Origin: Mesobaculum littorinae
Lineage (GTDB): Bacteria > Pseudomonadota > Alphaproteobacteria > Rhodobacterales > Rhodobacteraceae
DNA length: 64,000 nucleotides
Direction: 5' to 3'
Assembly (NCBI RefSeq): GCF_004011175.1
Contig: NZ_RQXX01000001.1
Coordinates: forward strand, 920,536 to 984,535
Shown in pieces: positions 19,531-29,627 of the stretch. The notes beneath the pieces are model-generated. The model did no database searches. It was not told the origin of the DNA and saw only the letters and a list, made by a program, of their open reading frames with translations. The stretch's first letter is position 1, and every line of letters starts with the position of its first letter. Both the position numbers and the translations under genes were made by a program.

Positions 19531-21267
19531 TCACGAGTCCTGGTCGCTGAACTGCAACCGGTAGAGCCGCGCGTAGGCGCCGCCACGGGCCAGCAGCTCG
19601 TCATGCCGCCCCTCCTCGATGACGCGACCGCGGTCCATCACAAGGATGCGGTCGGCATTGCGGATCGTCGCCAGCCGGTGCGCGATGACCAGCGTCGTGC
19701 GGCCCCGCGCGAGGCGGTCCAGTGCCGCCTGAACCTGCGTCTCGGACTGCGCATCGAGGGCCGAGGTCGCCTCGTCCAGCAGCAGGATCGGCGTGTCGCG
19801 CAACAGTGCCCGCGCGATGGCCACGCGCTGGCGCTGCCCGCCCGACAGGTTCGTCCCCCGCGTCCCCGCGGGACTGTCGAGCCCCTGGGGCAGAGCCGCC
19901 GCGAACTCGGTCACGTGCGCGTCGGCCAGCGCGGCCTCAAGCTTTGCCTGCGGCACGTCGCGGCCCAGCAGGATGTTGTCGCGCAGGCTGTCGTCGAAAA
20001 GCGCGGTCTCCTGCCGCACGACCGACAAGGCGCCGCGCAGCGCGGACAGCTCCATCCGGTCCACACCGGTGCCGCCGATGGCGATGCGGCCCGCCTGTGG
20101 CTCGATCAGCCGCGCAATCAGGGCGAAGACCGTGCTCTTGCCTGCGCCCGAGGGGCCGACGATGGCGGTCGTCTCACCCGCCCGCGCGGTGAAGGTCAGT
20201 CCGTTCAGCACGGGATCGCTGCCATAGGCGAAATGCACGCCCTCGAACACCACGTCGCCCCCCGCGGGGACAGGCTCGGGCGCGTCGGGAGACAGGATCG
20301 TGGGCCGCTCCAGGCTGACCGCGTGCAGCCGCTCCAGGCTGGCCGCGGCCACCTGCCACGCGCCCGACACGTTGCCGATGCGGCGCAAGGGTTCGAACAC
20401 CAGCGCGATGGCGGTGAAGAAGGACATGAACTGGCCCACGCTCTTCTCTCCGGCAATGATCTCGTACCCGCCGTAGGTCAGCACGCCGAAGAAGCCGATC
20501 GCCGCGACCACGTCGATCAGCGCGGGGATCGCCGCCTGCCCCGCCTCGGTGCGGATCTCGGCATTGACGAACCGGTCGAGCGCGCCGGAGAAGCGGGCGT
20601 GATCATGCGCCTCGATCCCGGCCAGCTTGATCGTATCAATGCCGTGGAACGTTTCGTCCAGCCGGGTGGCCAGATCGGCCGCCGCCGTCCGCGCGGTGCT
20701 GGTGGTGCGGCGCACCTGCCGTTGCAGCCAGGCCATCGGCGCCATCAGCAGCGGCGCACCGGCGACCGCGATCAGCGTCCAGAGCCAGTCGACCGACAGG
20801 GCGACGGCCAGCAGCGACAGAAGCGAAACCAGATCGCGTCCCGCCGCGCCGAACACCGTCTTCCACACGGTCGAGGCGACAACGGTGTCGCCGCGGATGC
20901 GTTCGATCAGAAGCCCCGGCGCATGGGTGTGAAAGAACGCGCTGTCCAGCCGCAGCATGTGGCCCACGAGATCGCGCTGCAGGTGCGCCGCGACGTTGCG
21001 GCCCACCACGGCCATCAGCACCCTGTGGCCGAAGCCCGACAGCGCGCGGATCAGGAACACCCCCGCCACGGCGGCCGAGACCCAGACCACCGCACCGCGG
21101 TCGCCCGCGACGAAGACCCGGTCGAACATCGGTTGGATCAGCCAGCTGAGCAGCCCCAGCATCGCCCCTTCGAGCGACATTAGAAAGACCGCCGCGAGCA
21201 CCTTGCCCTTGTGGCGCGACAGGTAGCCGCGCCAGACCCAGCGCATCAGATCCCGGCCCGAGGTCAT
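19531..21267 (-). CDS. ABC exporter, fused membrane and ATPase domains (MsbA-like)
   Basis: The 578-residue half-transporter has a six-helix ABC-exporter membrane domain (about residues 1-310). The nucleotide-binding domain follows: Walker A GPSGAGKST near residue 375, Q-loop, signature LSGGQRQR, Walker B ILLLDEATS and the H-loop VIAHRLAT. It should homodimerise in the inner membrane and export a lipid or hydrophobic compound. The ATG at 21267 overlaps the upstream phosphatase stop as ATGA, so both are made from one message. The specific cargo is unknown. Confidence 0.93.
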   Translation of the reverse strand: MTSGRDLMRWVWRGYLSRHKGKVLAAVFLMSLEGAMLGLLSWLIQPMFDRVFVAGDRGAVVWVSAAVAGVFLIRALSGFGHRVLMAVVGRNVAAHLQRDLVGHMLRLDSAFFHTHAPGLLIERIRGDTVVASTVWKTVFGAAGRDLVSLLSLLAVALSVDWLWTLIAVAGAPLLMAPMAWLQRQVRRTTSTARTAAADLATRLDETFHGIDTIKLAGIEAHDHARFSGALDRFVNAEIRTEAGQAAIPALIDVVAAIGFFGVLTYGGYEIIAGEKSVGQFMSFFTAIALVFEPLRRIGNVSGAWQVAAASLERLHAVSLERPTILSPDAPEPVPAGGDVVFEGVHFAYGSDPVLNGLTFTARAGETTAIVGPSGAGKSTVFALIARLIEPQAGRIAIGGTGVDRMELSALRGALSVVRQETALFDDSLRDNILLGRDVPQAKLEAALADAHVTEFAAALPQGLDSPAGTRGTNLSGGQRQRVAIARALLRDTPILLLDEATSALDAQSETQVQAALDRLARGRTTLVIAHRLATIRNADRILVMDRGRVIEEGRHDELLARGGAYARLYRLQFSDQDS

Positions 21268-21962
21268 CGCGTCGCCCTTTCCGCCCGAAAGCTGTCGGTC
21301 AGCCGCGCGGGGTCGTAGCACGTCTCGATCCACTGCCGCACGGACATCCGCCCACCGTCGCTTTCTGCCTCGTAGACGTCGAGAAGATGGTCGAGGATGC
21401 CGGCCTTCGATCCCTTGCGGTGCAGGTAGCGCCAGTGCAGCTCGGCCCGCGCACGCTCAAGGCTCGCCCCCTGCTGGTCCAGCAGGAAGAGCGCGGCCGC
21501 CAGCCCGGTACGGTCGGCACCAGACTTGCAGTGCATCAGGAACGGCCGCTCGACCGTGTCGAAAAGGTGCAACAGGTGCAAAAGCTTCTCGCGCGTGGCC
21601 AGTTTGCGCGCGCCCAGATGGGTGAGGTGCAGCGTCACCCTGTGCTGCGCGCAGGCCTCCCGCTCGAACAGGGTATAGCTCCACGAGGCATCGCCGCGCA
21701 GCGAGATGATGGACCTGATCCCCATCCGGGCATAGGCCCCGATCCGGCGCGGCGACGGCTGGTTGGCCCGCCAGGCACCCGGCGCGATCTCGTGCAGGTT
21801 GGTCCAAAGCAGCCGGACGAAGGCATGATCGACAAGGTGGAAATGGCGCCATGCCGCGCGCCGCCCGGCCGGGGTCGAGATATCGTCACCGAAGGACCAG
21901 CTGACGCGCCGCTCCCATGCCTTGACCCGCTGCGTGGCCCGCCCGAGCCAGTTCTCGCCCAT
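21264..21962 (-). CDS. Tyrosine phosphatase family protein coupled to the ABC exporter
   Basis: The protein carries the Cys-based phosphatase loop HCKSGADRTG (CX5R) near residue 137, an earlier R.ANQPSPRRI segment and the strand SIISLRGD expected of the DSP/PTP fold. It therefore hydrolyses phosphate esters of tyrosine, lipids or sugars. It is cytoplasmic with no signal peptide. I used the ATG at 21962, preceded by GAGGGTGGAT; an in-frame ATG at 21974 adds four residues. The 4-base overlap with the exporter suggests the phosphatase modifies the exported molecule or controls the exporter. Confidence 0.85.
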   Translation of the reverse strand: MGENWLGRATQRVKAWERRVSWSFGDDISTPAGRRAAWRHFHLVDHAFVRLLWTNLHEIAPGAWRANQPSPRRIGAYARMGIRSIISLRGDASWSYTLFEREACAQHRVTLHLTHLGARKLATREKLLHLLHLFDTVERPFLMHCKSGADRTGLAAALFLLDQQGASLERARAELHWRYLHRKGSKAGILDHLLDVYEAESDGGRMSVRQWIETCYDPARLTDSFRAERATR

Positions 21963-22157
21963 ATCCACCCTCATTCTCTGAGGTCGCGGGATACCGCCCC
22001 CCGGGGCCCGAGACAAGCGTGGGCGGCCGGTCCGGGCGCAACGGCCCGTCCGCGGGGGCGGCGGGGCGCCCGGGCAGACGTGCCGGGGCAGATTGACCTT
22101 TCCGCCGGGCGGCGGTTAGCTCGGCACGCCGATCCTGATCCCCTGGAGATTTCGCCG

Positions 22158-23366
22158 ATGTCGCTTGCCCATGGCCGCCATTACCTTGCCATTCCCGGCC
22201 CGTCGGTCATGCCAGACCGCGTGCTGCAGGCGATGCACCAGGCCGCACCCAACATCTATACCGGCGCCCTGACCGACATGGTCCCGACCATCGTCGCCGA
22301 TCTCAAGGCCATTGCCGGCACCACCGCACATTGCGCGATCTACATCTGCAACGGCCATGGCACGTGGGAGGCGTCGCTGTCGAACCTTCTGGCGCAGGGC
22401 GACAAGCTGCTTGCGGTCACGACGGGGCGTTTCGGCATCAACTGGGCGCTGCATGCCCGCGCGATGGGGGCCGAGGTCGAGGATCTGGATTTCGGGCTGC
22501 GCAGCCCGGCCGATCCCGCCGCGCTGGAAACGCGGCTGCGCGCCGACACGACCCACGAGATCCGGGCGGTGCTGGCAAGCCACGTGGACACGGCGACCGG
22601 CGTGCGCAACGATATCCCCGCCCTGCGCGCCGCGATGGACGCGGCCGGGCATCCGGCGCTGCTGATGGTCGATTGCGTGGCGTCCCTGGGCTGCGACCCG
22701 TTCGAGATGGACGCCTGGGGTGTCGACGTGATGATCGCCGCCTCGCAGAAAGGCCTGATGACGCCCCCGGGGCTGGGGATCGTCTTCTTCTCGGACAAGG
22801 CGGCCAAGGCGCAGGCGCGGGCCGACCGCGTGACGCCCTACTGGGACTGGGCGCCGCGCGCCAATCCGGCCGAATTCTACCAGCATTTCGGCGGAACTGC
22901 GCCCACGCACCACCTGTTCGGCCTGCGCGCCGCGCTCGACATGATCGGCGAGGAAGGGCTGGCGAATGTCCATGCCCGCCACGCGACACTCGCCCGCGCG
23001 GTCTGGGCGGCGATCGACCACTGGGGGGCCGAGGGCGGCACGACCGAGCTCAACATCGCCGATCCGTCCTTCCGCAGCCACGCTGTGACGGCGGCGCGGA
23101 TCGCGCCCGAGCACGGCACCCGCCTGCGCGACTGGCTGACGGCCAACGCGGGCGTCACGCTGGGGATCGGCCTTGGCATGGCGCCGGCGGGCGATCCCGC
23201 CTGGCACGGGTTTTTCCGGGTGGGCCACATGGGCCACGTCAACGCGGGGATGACGCTGGGCCTTCTGGCGTCGATGCAGGCGGGCATGGATGCGCTGGGG
23301 ATTCCGCGCGGCCCCGGCGCGCTCGACGCCGCCGCCGCCGTCTGCGCCGCGCATCCGGGGGCCTGA
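22158..23366 (+). CDS. Class V aminotransferase (serine/alanine-glyoxylate type)
   Basis: This 402-residue PLP enzyme resembles serine-glyoxylate and alanine-glyoxylate aminotransferases. The PLP lysine is in IAASQKGLMTPPGLG, and ICNGHGTWEASLSNLL binds the cofactor phosphate. The DCVASLG strand holds the Asp that contacts the pyridine nitrogen, and the late FFRVGHMGHVN motif supplies the substrate arginine. It probably works in the serine cycle, photorespiration-like glyoxylate use or serine turnover. The ATG at 22158 follows CTGGAGATTTCGCCG. It stands alone on the plus strand. Confidence 0.9.
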   Translation: MSLAHGRHYLAIPGPSVMPDRVLQAMHQAAPNIYTGALTDMVPTIVADLKAIAGTTAHCAIYICNGHGTWEASLSNLLAQGDKLLAVTTGRFGINWALHARAMGAEVEDLDFGLRSPADPAALETRLRADTTHEIRAVLASHVDTATGVRNDIPALRAAMDAAGHPALLMVDCVASLGCDPFEMDAWGVDVMIAASQKGLMTPPGLGIVFFSDKAAKAQARADRVTPYWDWAPRANPAEFYQHFGGTAPTHHLFGLRAALDMIGEEGLANVHARHATLARAVWAAIDHWGAEGGTTELNIADPSFRSHAVTAARIAPEHGTRLRDWLTANAGVTLGIGLGMAPAGDPAWHGFFRVGHMGHVNAGMTLGLLASMQAGMDALGIPRGPGALDAAAAVCAAHPGA

Positions 23367-23435
23367 GGGCTACCGGGCCGCGGGGGCTCTGCTTCCGGCC
23401 GGGCTCGGCTTCGGCGCAGGCTCGGCAGGGCCACC

Positions 23436-24548
23436 CTAGTCGGTCGCCCGCGCCCGTTTCAGCGCCGCCGGCAGGGCGGCGGCGAGGCGGTCGAGGTCGG
23501 CCTCCGTGCCGCAGCTGATACGGATCGCGCGGTCCTGCGGGGCGACAAAGGGCATCCGCACGAAGATGTCCTGTGCCGCAAGCTCGACCAGCACACGCCG
23601 CGCCAACGCGCCGTCTCCGCCGCAGTCGACAGCCACGAAATTGGCGGCCGAGGGGATGGCCGTGAGCCCTGTTTCGGCCGCGATGCGGGCGATCCGGCCG
23701 CGGGCCCGCGCGACCTCGTCGCACACATGGGCCAGCCAAGGCGCATCCTCCAGCGCCGCCAGGGCCCCCGCCTGCGCGGCGCGGTTCATGCCGAAATGGT
23801 TGCGCACCCTTTCAAACGCCGCGATCAGCGCCGCGGGCCCGATGGCGTAGCCGACCCGTGCCCCGGCCATCCCGTAGGCCTTTGAGAAGGTGCGCAGCCG
23901 GATCACCCGGGGATCCGAGGGATCGAGCGGCGGCGCGGTGCCCTCGGGCGCGAATTCGACATAGGCCTCGTCGAGCACCAGAAGCCCGCCCGACGGCACC
24001 GCCGCGATGGCCGCCAGAATCGTCTCCGCGTCGTGCCATGTCCCCATCGGGTTGTCGGGGTTGGCAAGATAGGTGAGCTTTGCCCCCGCCGCGCGGCTGG
24101 CCGCGATCAGGGCCTGCGGATCCTCGTGGTCCCGCGCATAGGGCACGGTCAGCAACCGGCCGCCATAGCCCGCGACATGGTAGCCAAAGGTCGGGTAGGC
24201 CCCGGCCGAGGTGACGACGGCGTCGCCCGGCGCCACGATCAGCCGCACGAGATAGCCCAGTAGGCCGTCTATCCCCTCGCCCACCACGATGCAGTCGGGC
24301 GGAACCCCGTGGTGGCGGGCCAGCGCGTGGCGCAGATCGTGGCTTTCGGGATCGCCGTAGCGCCAGATCTCGGCGGCGGCGTCGCGCATCGCCGCGATCG
24401 CGCGCGGGGACGGGCCGAAGACGTTTTCGTTGGCGCCGATCCGCGCGGCAAAGGGCCGTCCGCGCGCCCGCTCCTGCGCCTCGGGGCCGACGAAGGGCAC
24501 TGTGGCGGGAAGACTGCGGGCAAGAGCGGTGAGGCGCGGATCGGTCAT
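23436..24548 (-). CDS. Histidinol-phosphate aminotransferase-like PLP enzyme
   Basis: The 370-residue class I/II aminotransferase has the HisC layout. It begins with ANENVFGPSPRAIAAM, followed by WRYGDPESHDLR and NPDNPMGTW. The PLP lysine follows in RTFSKAYGMAGARVGYAIG, and the substrate-binding arginine lies in IRISCGTEADLDRL. It is shorter and more divergent than a typical his-operon HisC, and hisD lies far away, so it may act on an aromatic amino acid instead. The ATG at 24548 was chosen; the frame runs 12 codons further upstream. Confidence 0.82.
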   Translation of the reverse strand: MTDPRLTALARSLPATVPFVGPEAQERARGRPFAARIGANENVFGPSPRAIAAMRDAAAEIWRYGDPESHDLRHALARHHGVPPDCIVVGEGIDGLLGYLVRLIVAPGDAVVTSAGAYPTFGYHVAGYGGRLLTVPYARDHEDPQALIAASRAAGAKLTYLANPDNPMGTWHDAETILAAIAAVPSGGLLVLDEAYVEFAPEGTAPPLDPSDPRVIRLRTFSKAYGMAGARVGYAIGPAALIAAFERVRNHFGMNRAAQAGALAALEDAPWLAHVCDEVARARGRIARIAAETGLTAIPSAANFVAVDCGGDGALARRVLVELAAQDIFVRMPFVAPQDRAIRISCGTEADLDRLAAALPAALKRARATD

Positions 24549-24877
24549 GCGCGCGATATGGCCAGAGAGATCGCAACAGGGCAAGGGCCCAGAAGGCCGA
24601 GAGGAGACACCCTGTGCGGCAAACTCATAAGCAAATAGCGCCGGGATCCCCGCGCCCTATGCTACGGCTTCCCGGCCCTCGGCACGATCACGCGTCTCTG
24701 GCGCCACGCGCCCCCGGCGGCATTGGCCGACTGGTTGAAGGGCAGTTGCGCCTGAAGGCGGGCTAACAAGGAAAGCGACATTTTGGGAGCAAAGCCCCTC
24801 GGCCACGGTCCCCGAGTGGGATCGCGAGGGACGCGCGGACGAAGGACGGGCGGGCGGCCGCGGCCGCCCTGCCCGGG
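24549..24877. other. Gap with a GC hairpin next to valS
   Basis: These 329 bases lie between the start of the HisC-like gene and the end of valS (both minus strand). No gene is supported. A perfect inverted repeat (GGGCGGCC GC GGCCGCCC) at 24852-24869 sits 8 bases beyond the valS stop and may end or protect its message; it lacks a T-tract. The HisC-like promoter should be in the distal half. Confidence 0.6.
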
Positions 24878-27800
24878 TCAGCCGATTTCGTCCAGCCGCG
24901 CCAGCGCCGCGCGCAGCTTGGCGGCGTCGGCCTCGCGCCGTTCGAGGTTTGCGCGGGTCTCGGCCACCACCTCTTCGGGCGCGCTTTGGGCGAAGTTCGG
25001 GTTCGACAGGCGTCCGCGCAGGCCGCCCAGCTCCTTTTCCAGCTTCTGGACCGATTTCTGCAGGCGCGTCCGCTCGGCGCCCACATCGATCAGGTCGGCA
25101 AGAGGCAGCGCAAAACTGCCACCGCGCACGGGGATCGTGGCCGACCCCTTGGGCGCCTCGGCGACCTCGGTGATGGTGTCGATCCGCGCAAGCCGCCGGA
25201 TCAGCGCGTCGTTCTGCCCAAGCGCGGCGCGGCCGGGCGCGTCAAGCTCCACCAGCAGAAGCGGCACGTCGGCGCCTGCGGGCACGTTGGTTTCACCGCG
25301 GACCGAGCGCACCGACTCGATCAGCTCGATCACCCAGCCCATCTCGGAATCGGCCTGCGGATCGACTAGATCCGCCGCGGTGTAGGTGGGCCAATCGGCG
25401 TGGATCAGCATCTTGGCGCGCTTGGCCGTGGTCCCCCACAGCTCTTCGGTGACGAAGGGCATGATGGGATGCAGCAGGATCAGGCACTGGTCCAGAACCC
25501 ACGCCAGCGTCGCCCGCGTCTCTTCGATCACCGCGGCGTCATCGGCACCGAAAAGCGGCTTCGACAATTCCAGGTACCAGTCGCAGACCCGCCCCCAGAC
25601 GAAGCCGTAGAGCGCCGAGGCAGCCTCGTTGAACCGGTACCCGTCGAGCGCCGCGTCGACCTCTTCGCGCACCTTCGCCGTTTCGCCGATGATCCAGCGG
25701 TTGACGGTCGCGGTGGCGGCGGGCGGCGCGGCCTGCGGGCTGCGGCCTTCGAAGGTGCCGTTCATCTCGGCAAAGCGGAAGGCGTTCCAGAGCTTGGTGC
25801 CGAAGTTGCGGTAGCCCTTGATCGTGTCGCGGCTGAGCTTCAGCGTGCCCCCCAGCGCCGCCATCGCGGCGTTGGCGAACCGCAGGGAGTCGGCGCCGTA
25901 CTCGTCGATCAGCTCCAGCGGGTCGATGACGTTGCCCAGCACCTTGGACATCTTCACGCCCTTCTCGTCGCGGACGAGACCGTGCAGGTAGACGGTGTCG
26001 AAGGGTTTTTCGCCGACGACAGCGTATTGCATCATCATCATTCGCGCCACCCAGAAGAACAGGATGTCCTGCCCGGTCACCAGCACGCTGGTCGGGTGAT
26101 AGCGGCGCATCTCTTCCCACTCGGGCCCCGGCCAGCCCAGCGTTCCGATCGGCCAGAGGCCGGACGAGAACCAGGTGTCCAGCACGTCGGGGTCGCGCCA
26201 GACCGGGTAGACCAGTTTCGACGGGTCCTGATCGGTGGCGTAATGCGCCAGGCTTTCGGCAAGCGCGTGCAGCGCGGCGTTGCGATCCTCGACCTCGACG
26301 ATGCGCGCATGGCTCAGGGGGGACGGCAGGTCGGCGATCTCGTCCTGGAACCCGCCGGTGACCTCGGGCAGCTCGGCGCCCACTTTCTGCACGTCGCCGG
26401 AATGGACCATCCCGCCGTCGAGCAGAAGCTTCAGCAGGTCGACCTCGTCCAGGTCGCCCGTGCCGCCCGACATCGGCGTGCCCAGGTCGAAGCCGTACCA
26501 GACCGGAATCCGGTGGCCCCACCAGAGCTGGCGCGAGATGCACCAGGGCTCGATATTCTCAAGCCAGTGGAAATAGACCTTTTCGCCCGACTCGGGGATT
26601 ATCTTAGTCTCGCCCGAGCGCACGGCGTCCAGCGCGGGGCCCACGACCTTTTCCGCATCGACGAACCACTGGTCGGTCAGCATCGGCTCGATCACCACCT
26701 TCGACCGGTCGCCGAAGGGCTGCATGATCTTCTTGGGCTCGACCAGCGGCACGAGGCGGTCGTCGGGGGCGACGTCGGCGCCCTCTTCCGGCTCGACCTT
26801 GCGCTGCGCCGGCTGGCCCAAGCGCGGGTCGGAGCTGGGCACCTCGACGGCGAGGCCGGCATTGGTGATGTCCTCGACAACCAGCTTGCGCGCTTCGAAC
26901 CGGTCCAGCCCGCGGTACTTCTCGGGGACGAGGTTCAGGCTGTCGATCTCGGCGGCGTCAGCCTCGGCGCCGGCGGCGATCTCGCGCGCCCGTTCGACGG
27001 CCTCGGCATAAGGGGCGCCGTCGTCGCGCATCGTGGCCGACATATCCATCAGCCGGTACATCGGCAGCTTGTTGCGGGCGGCGACCTGGTAGTCGTTGAA
27101 GTCGTGCGCGCCGGTGATCTTGACCGCGCCCGAGCCGAAATCGGGGTCGGGGTACTGGTCCGTCACGATGGGGATCACCCGGTCGCACAGCGGCAGGTGC
27201 ACCATCTTGCCCACGATCGGCGCATAGCGGCTGTCCGAGGGGTGGACGGCCACGGCACCGTCGCCCAGCATCGTTTCGGGCCGGGTCGTGGCGATCGAGA
27301 TGTAGTCGCGCGTCTCGCGCATGATCTCGGTGCCGTCCTCGTCGGTCTCGACGTATTCATAGGTTTCGCCGTCGGCCAGCCGGTACTTGAAGTGCCACAT
27401 GTGGCCATCGACTTCCTTGTTCTCGACCTCGAGATCGGAAATCGCGGTTTCGAAATGCGGGTCCCAGTTCACCAGCCGCTTGCCGCGGTAGATCAGGCCC
27501 TTTTCGTACATGTCGACGAAGACGCGGATCACCGCCTCGTGAAACGCCGGGTCCATGGTGAAGGCTTCGCGCGACCAGTCCATCGAGGCACCCAGGCGCT
27601 TGTCCTGCTCGATGATGGTGCCGCCCGACCGCGCCTTCCACTCCATGACCTTTTCAAGAAACTTTTCGCGCCCCAGCTCGCGGCGCGAGGGCTGGTTCGT
27701 GCGCGCCAGTTCGCGTTCCACCACCAGCTGCGTGGCGATGCCCGCGTGATCGAGCCCCGGCTGCCACAGCACGTCCCGGCCGCGCATCCGGTGCCAGCGC

Positions 27801-28000
27801 ACCAGGATGTCCATCAGCGTGTGGTTGAAGGCATGGCCAGCATGCAGAAAGCCGGTGACGTTGGGCGGCGGCAGCATGATCGAGAAGGGGCTTGCCCCCG
27901 GCTTGGCGTTAGCGCCCGCGGTGAATGCGCCGGCCTGTTCCCATTCGGCATAGATGCGCGGTTCGGCCGAGGCGGCGTCGAATGTCTTTTCCATCGGCAT
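24878..28000 (-). CDS. valS: Valine-tRNA ligase
   Basis: ValS charges tRNA-Val. The 1040-residue class I synthetase has the HIGH-type motif [15 protein letters not shown] near residues 47-61, the editing domain with long acidic insertions, the KMSKS loop as [11 protein letters not shown] near residue 680, the anticodon-binding domain, and a C-terminal coiled-coil arm (about 970-1040) typical of ValRS. The start may be the ATG at 28000 or the one at 27994. It faces cobQ across a 150-base divergent promoter region. Confidence 0.97.
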   Translation of the reverse strand: MPMEKTFDAASAEPRIYAEWEQAGAFTAGANAKPGASPFSIMLPPPNVTGFLHAGHAFNHTLMDILVRWHRMRGRDVLWQPGLDHAGIATQLVVERELARTNQPSRRELGREKFLEKVMEWKARSGGTIIEQDKRLGASMDWSREAFTMDPAFHEAVIRVFVDMYEKGLIYRGKRLVNWDPHFETAISDLEVENKEVDGHMWHFKYRLADGETYEYVETDEDGTEIMRETRDYISIATTRPETMLGDGAVAVHPSDSRYAPIVGKMVHLPLCDRVIPIVTDQYPDPDFGSGAVKITGAHDFNDYQVAARNKLPMYRLMDMSATMRDDGAPYAEAVERAREIAAGAEADAAEIDSLNLVPEKYRGLDRFEARKLVVEDITNAGLAVEVPSSDPRLGQPAQRKVEPEEGADVAPDDRLVPLVEPKKIMQPFGDRSKVVIEPMLTDQWFVDAEKVVGPALDAVRSGETKIIPESGEKVYFHWLENIEPWCISRQLWWGHRIPVWYGFDLGTPMSGGTGDLDEVDLLKLLLDGGMVHSGDVQKVGAELPEVTGGFQDEIADLPSPLSHARIVEVEDRNAALHALAESLAHYATDQDPSKLVYPVWRDPDVLDTWFSSGLWPIGTLGWPGPEWEEMRRYHPTSVLVTGQDILFFWVARMMMMQYAVVGEKPFDTVYLHGLVRDEKGVKMSKVLGNVIDPLELIDEYGADSLRFANAAMAALGGTLKLSRDTIKGYRNFGTKLWNAFRFAEMNGTFEGRSPQAAPPAATATVNRWIIGETAKVREEVDAALDGYRFNEAASALYGFVWGRVCDWYLELSKPLFGADDAAVIEETRATLAWVLDQCLILLHPIMPFVTEELWGTTAKRAKMLIHADWPTYTAADLVDPQADSEMGWVIELIESVRSVRGETNVPAGADVPLLLVELDAPGRAALGQNDALIRRLARIDTITEVAEAPKGSATIPVRGGSFALPLADLIDVGAERTRLQKSVQKLEKELGGLRGRLSNPNFAQSAPEEVVAETRANLERREADAAKLRAALARLDEIG

Positions 28001-28150
28001 GGGGTGTCCCTTTCTCGTGTCCCGGCTGATCTAGCGAAGGGGCGCGGGAAGGGAAAGCCCCGCGCTTTCCCGCGCGCCCCGGTGGGGCTATGGCTGGGCA
28101 TACCCGGGCGCCCGCGCCCGGTCAGAAAGGGCACAGGCAGAGGGCAGCAG

Positions 28151-29605
28151 ATGGCCAGGGCGATCATGATCCAGGGCGCGGGATCGAACGTCGGCAAGTC
28201 GCTGATCGTGGCGGGGCTGGCGCGGGCCTTTGCCCGTCGCGGCCTGCGTGTCGCCCCGTTCAAGCCGCAGAACATGTCCAACAACGCGGCGGTGACCGCG
28301 GATGGCGGCGAAATCGGGCGGGCGCAGGCATTGCAGGCCCGGGCGGCGGGGCGCGCGCCGATCTGCGACATGAACCCGATCCTCCTGAAACCGGAAAGCG
28401 AGACCGGCGCACAGGTCGTCGTCCAGGGCCACCGCGTCGCGACGCTGAAGGCCCGCGACTATGCCGCCCGCAAGGGCGACTGGTTGCCCGCGGTCCTGCA
28501 AAGCTTCGGCCGGCTTGCCGCGACCGCCGACCTGGTGCTGGTCGAGGGCGCGGGCTCGCCGGCCGAAACCAACCTGCGCGCCGGCGACATCGCCAACATG
28601 GGGTTCGCCGAGGCCGCGAACATCCCCGTCGTGTTGCTGGGCGACATCGACCGGGGCGGCGTGATCGCGCAATGCGTAGGCACGCACGCCGTCCTGTCGG
28701 ATGCGGATCGTGAACGAGTGAAATCCTTCGCTATCAACAAGTTCCGGGGCGATCCTGATCTTTTCTCGGACGGCATGACCGATATAGCCACGCGCACCGG
28801 GTGGGCGCCCCTGGGGGTGATCCCGTGGTTCGACGGCGCGTGGCGCCTGCCAGCCGAAGACGCGCTCGACATCCGGTCAGGGCCCCGTGGCGGTGGGATC
28901 AAGATCGCGGTTCCGGTGTTGTCGCGGATCGCCAATTTCGACGACCTCGACCCGCTATCCTCCGAGCCGGGGGTCGAGGTCACGATGGTGCGCGCGGGTC
29001 AGGCCCTGCCCGGAGACGCGGACGTGGTGCTGATCCCCGGGACCAAGGCAACACTGGCAGACCTTGCCTACATTCGGGCGCAGGGCTGGGATATTGACGT
29101 GAAGTCCCACGTCAGGCGCGGCGGGCAAGTCATTGGTATCTGCGGAGGATACCAGATCCTTGGCAGACAGGTGAACGATCCCGAGGGGTTGGAGGGCCCG
29201 GCGTCGTCGCACGAGGGGCTGGGGCTGTTGGACGTCAGCACCGACTTGCGGCCGGCCAAGCGGCTGGCCCTGTCTCAGGCACAGCATCGCGCATCCGGCG
29301 AGCCCCTCGAAGGTTACGAAATTCACCTGGGCGTGACCGATGGGCCGGACCGTTCACGCGGGTGGCTTGAGGTGGATGGCCGGATCGAGGGCGCGGCCTC
29401 TCCCGACGGGCGCGTCAGGGGCACCTACCTGCACGGGCTTTTCGCCGCCGACGGGTTCCGGCGGGCCTTTCTGGCCGAGCTCGGCGCACCGCACAGCGGG
29501 ATGGCATGGGACGATACTGTCGAGAGCGCGCTCGACGATCTTGCCGAGCATGTCGAGGCTCATCTTGATCTCGACGCCGTTCTGGCGCTGGCGACCGAGG
29601 TCTGA
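28151..29605 (+). CDS. cobQ: Cobyric acid synthase
   Basis: CobQ amidates four side chains of adenosylcobyrinic acid diamide in cobalamin synthesis. The 484-residue protein has the N-terminal MinD-like P-loop domain ([12 protein letters not shown], about residues 8-18) and [12 protein letters not shown]. The C-terminal class I glutamine amidotransferase domain has its cysteine in [10 protein letters not shown] near residue 332 and its His in YLHGLF. The ATG at 28151 is preceded by GGCAGAGGGCAGCAG. No other cobalamin gene and no cobalamin riboswitch is seen nearby; it splits the usual valS/PopZ/tolC neighbourhood. Confidence 0.96.
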   Translation: MARAIMIQGAGSNVGKSLIVAGLARAFARRGLRVAPFKPQNMSNNAAVTADGGEIGRAQALQARAAGRAPICDMNPILLKPESETGAQVVVQGHRVATLKARDYAARKGDWLPAVLQSFGRLAATADLVLVEGAGSPAETNLRAGDIANMGFAEAANIPVVLLGDIDRGGVIAQCVGTHAVLSDADRERVKSFAINKFRGDPDLFSDGMTDIATRTGWAPLGVIPWFDGAWRLPAEDALDIRSGPRGGGIKIAVPVLSRIANFDDLDPLSSEPGVEVTMVRAGQALPGDADVVLIPGTKATLADLAYIRAQGWDIDVKSHVRRGGQVIGICGGYQILGRQVNDPEGLEGPASSHEGLGLLDVSTDLRPAKRLALSQAQHRASGEPLEGYEIHLGVTDGPDRSRGWLEVDGRIEGAASPDGRVRGTYLHGLFAADGFRRAFLAELGAPHSGMAWDDTVESALDDLAEHVEAHLDLDAVLALATEV

Positions 29606-29627
29606 GGCGGCGGGGCAGCCCCGCGCC
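29606..29627. terminator. Bidirectional hairpin between cobQ and the PopZ-like gene
   Basis: A stem of CGGGG / CCCCG with a 3-base loop, extended by GGCG / CGCC around a one-base bulge, fills the 21 bases between the two convergent stops. No T-tract follows. Confidence 0.5.

Noticed and set aside
25400-28150. Long plus-strand frame opposite valS running into cobQ
   Set aside because: It is antisense to a complete valS; cobQ clearly starts at 28151 with its P-loop.
28001-28150. Cobalamin riboswitch before cobQ
   Set aside because: No B12-box-like sequence is visible in the 150-base divergent gap.
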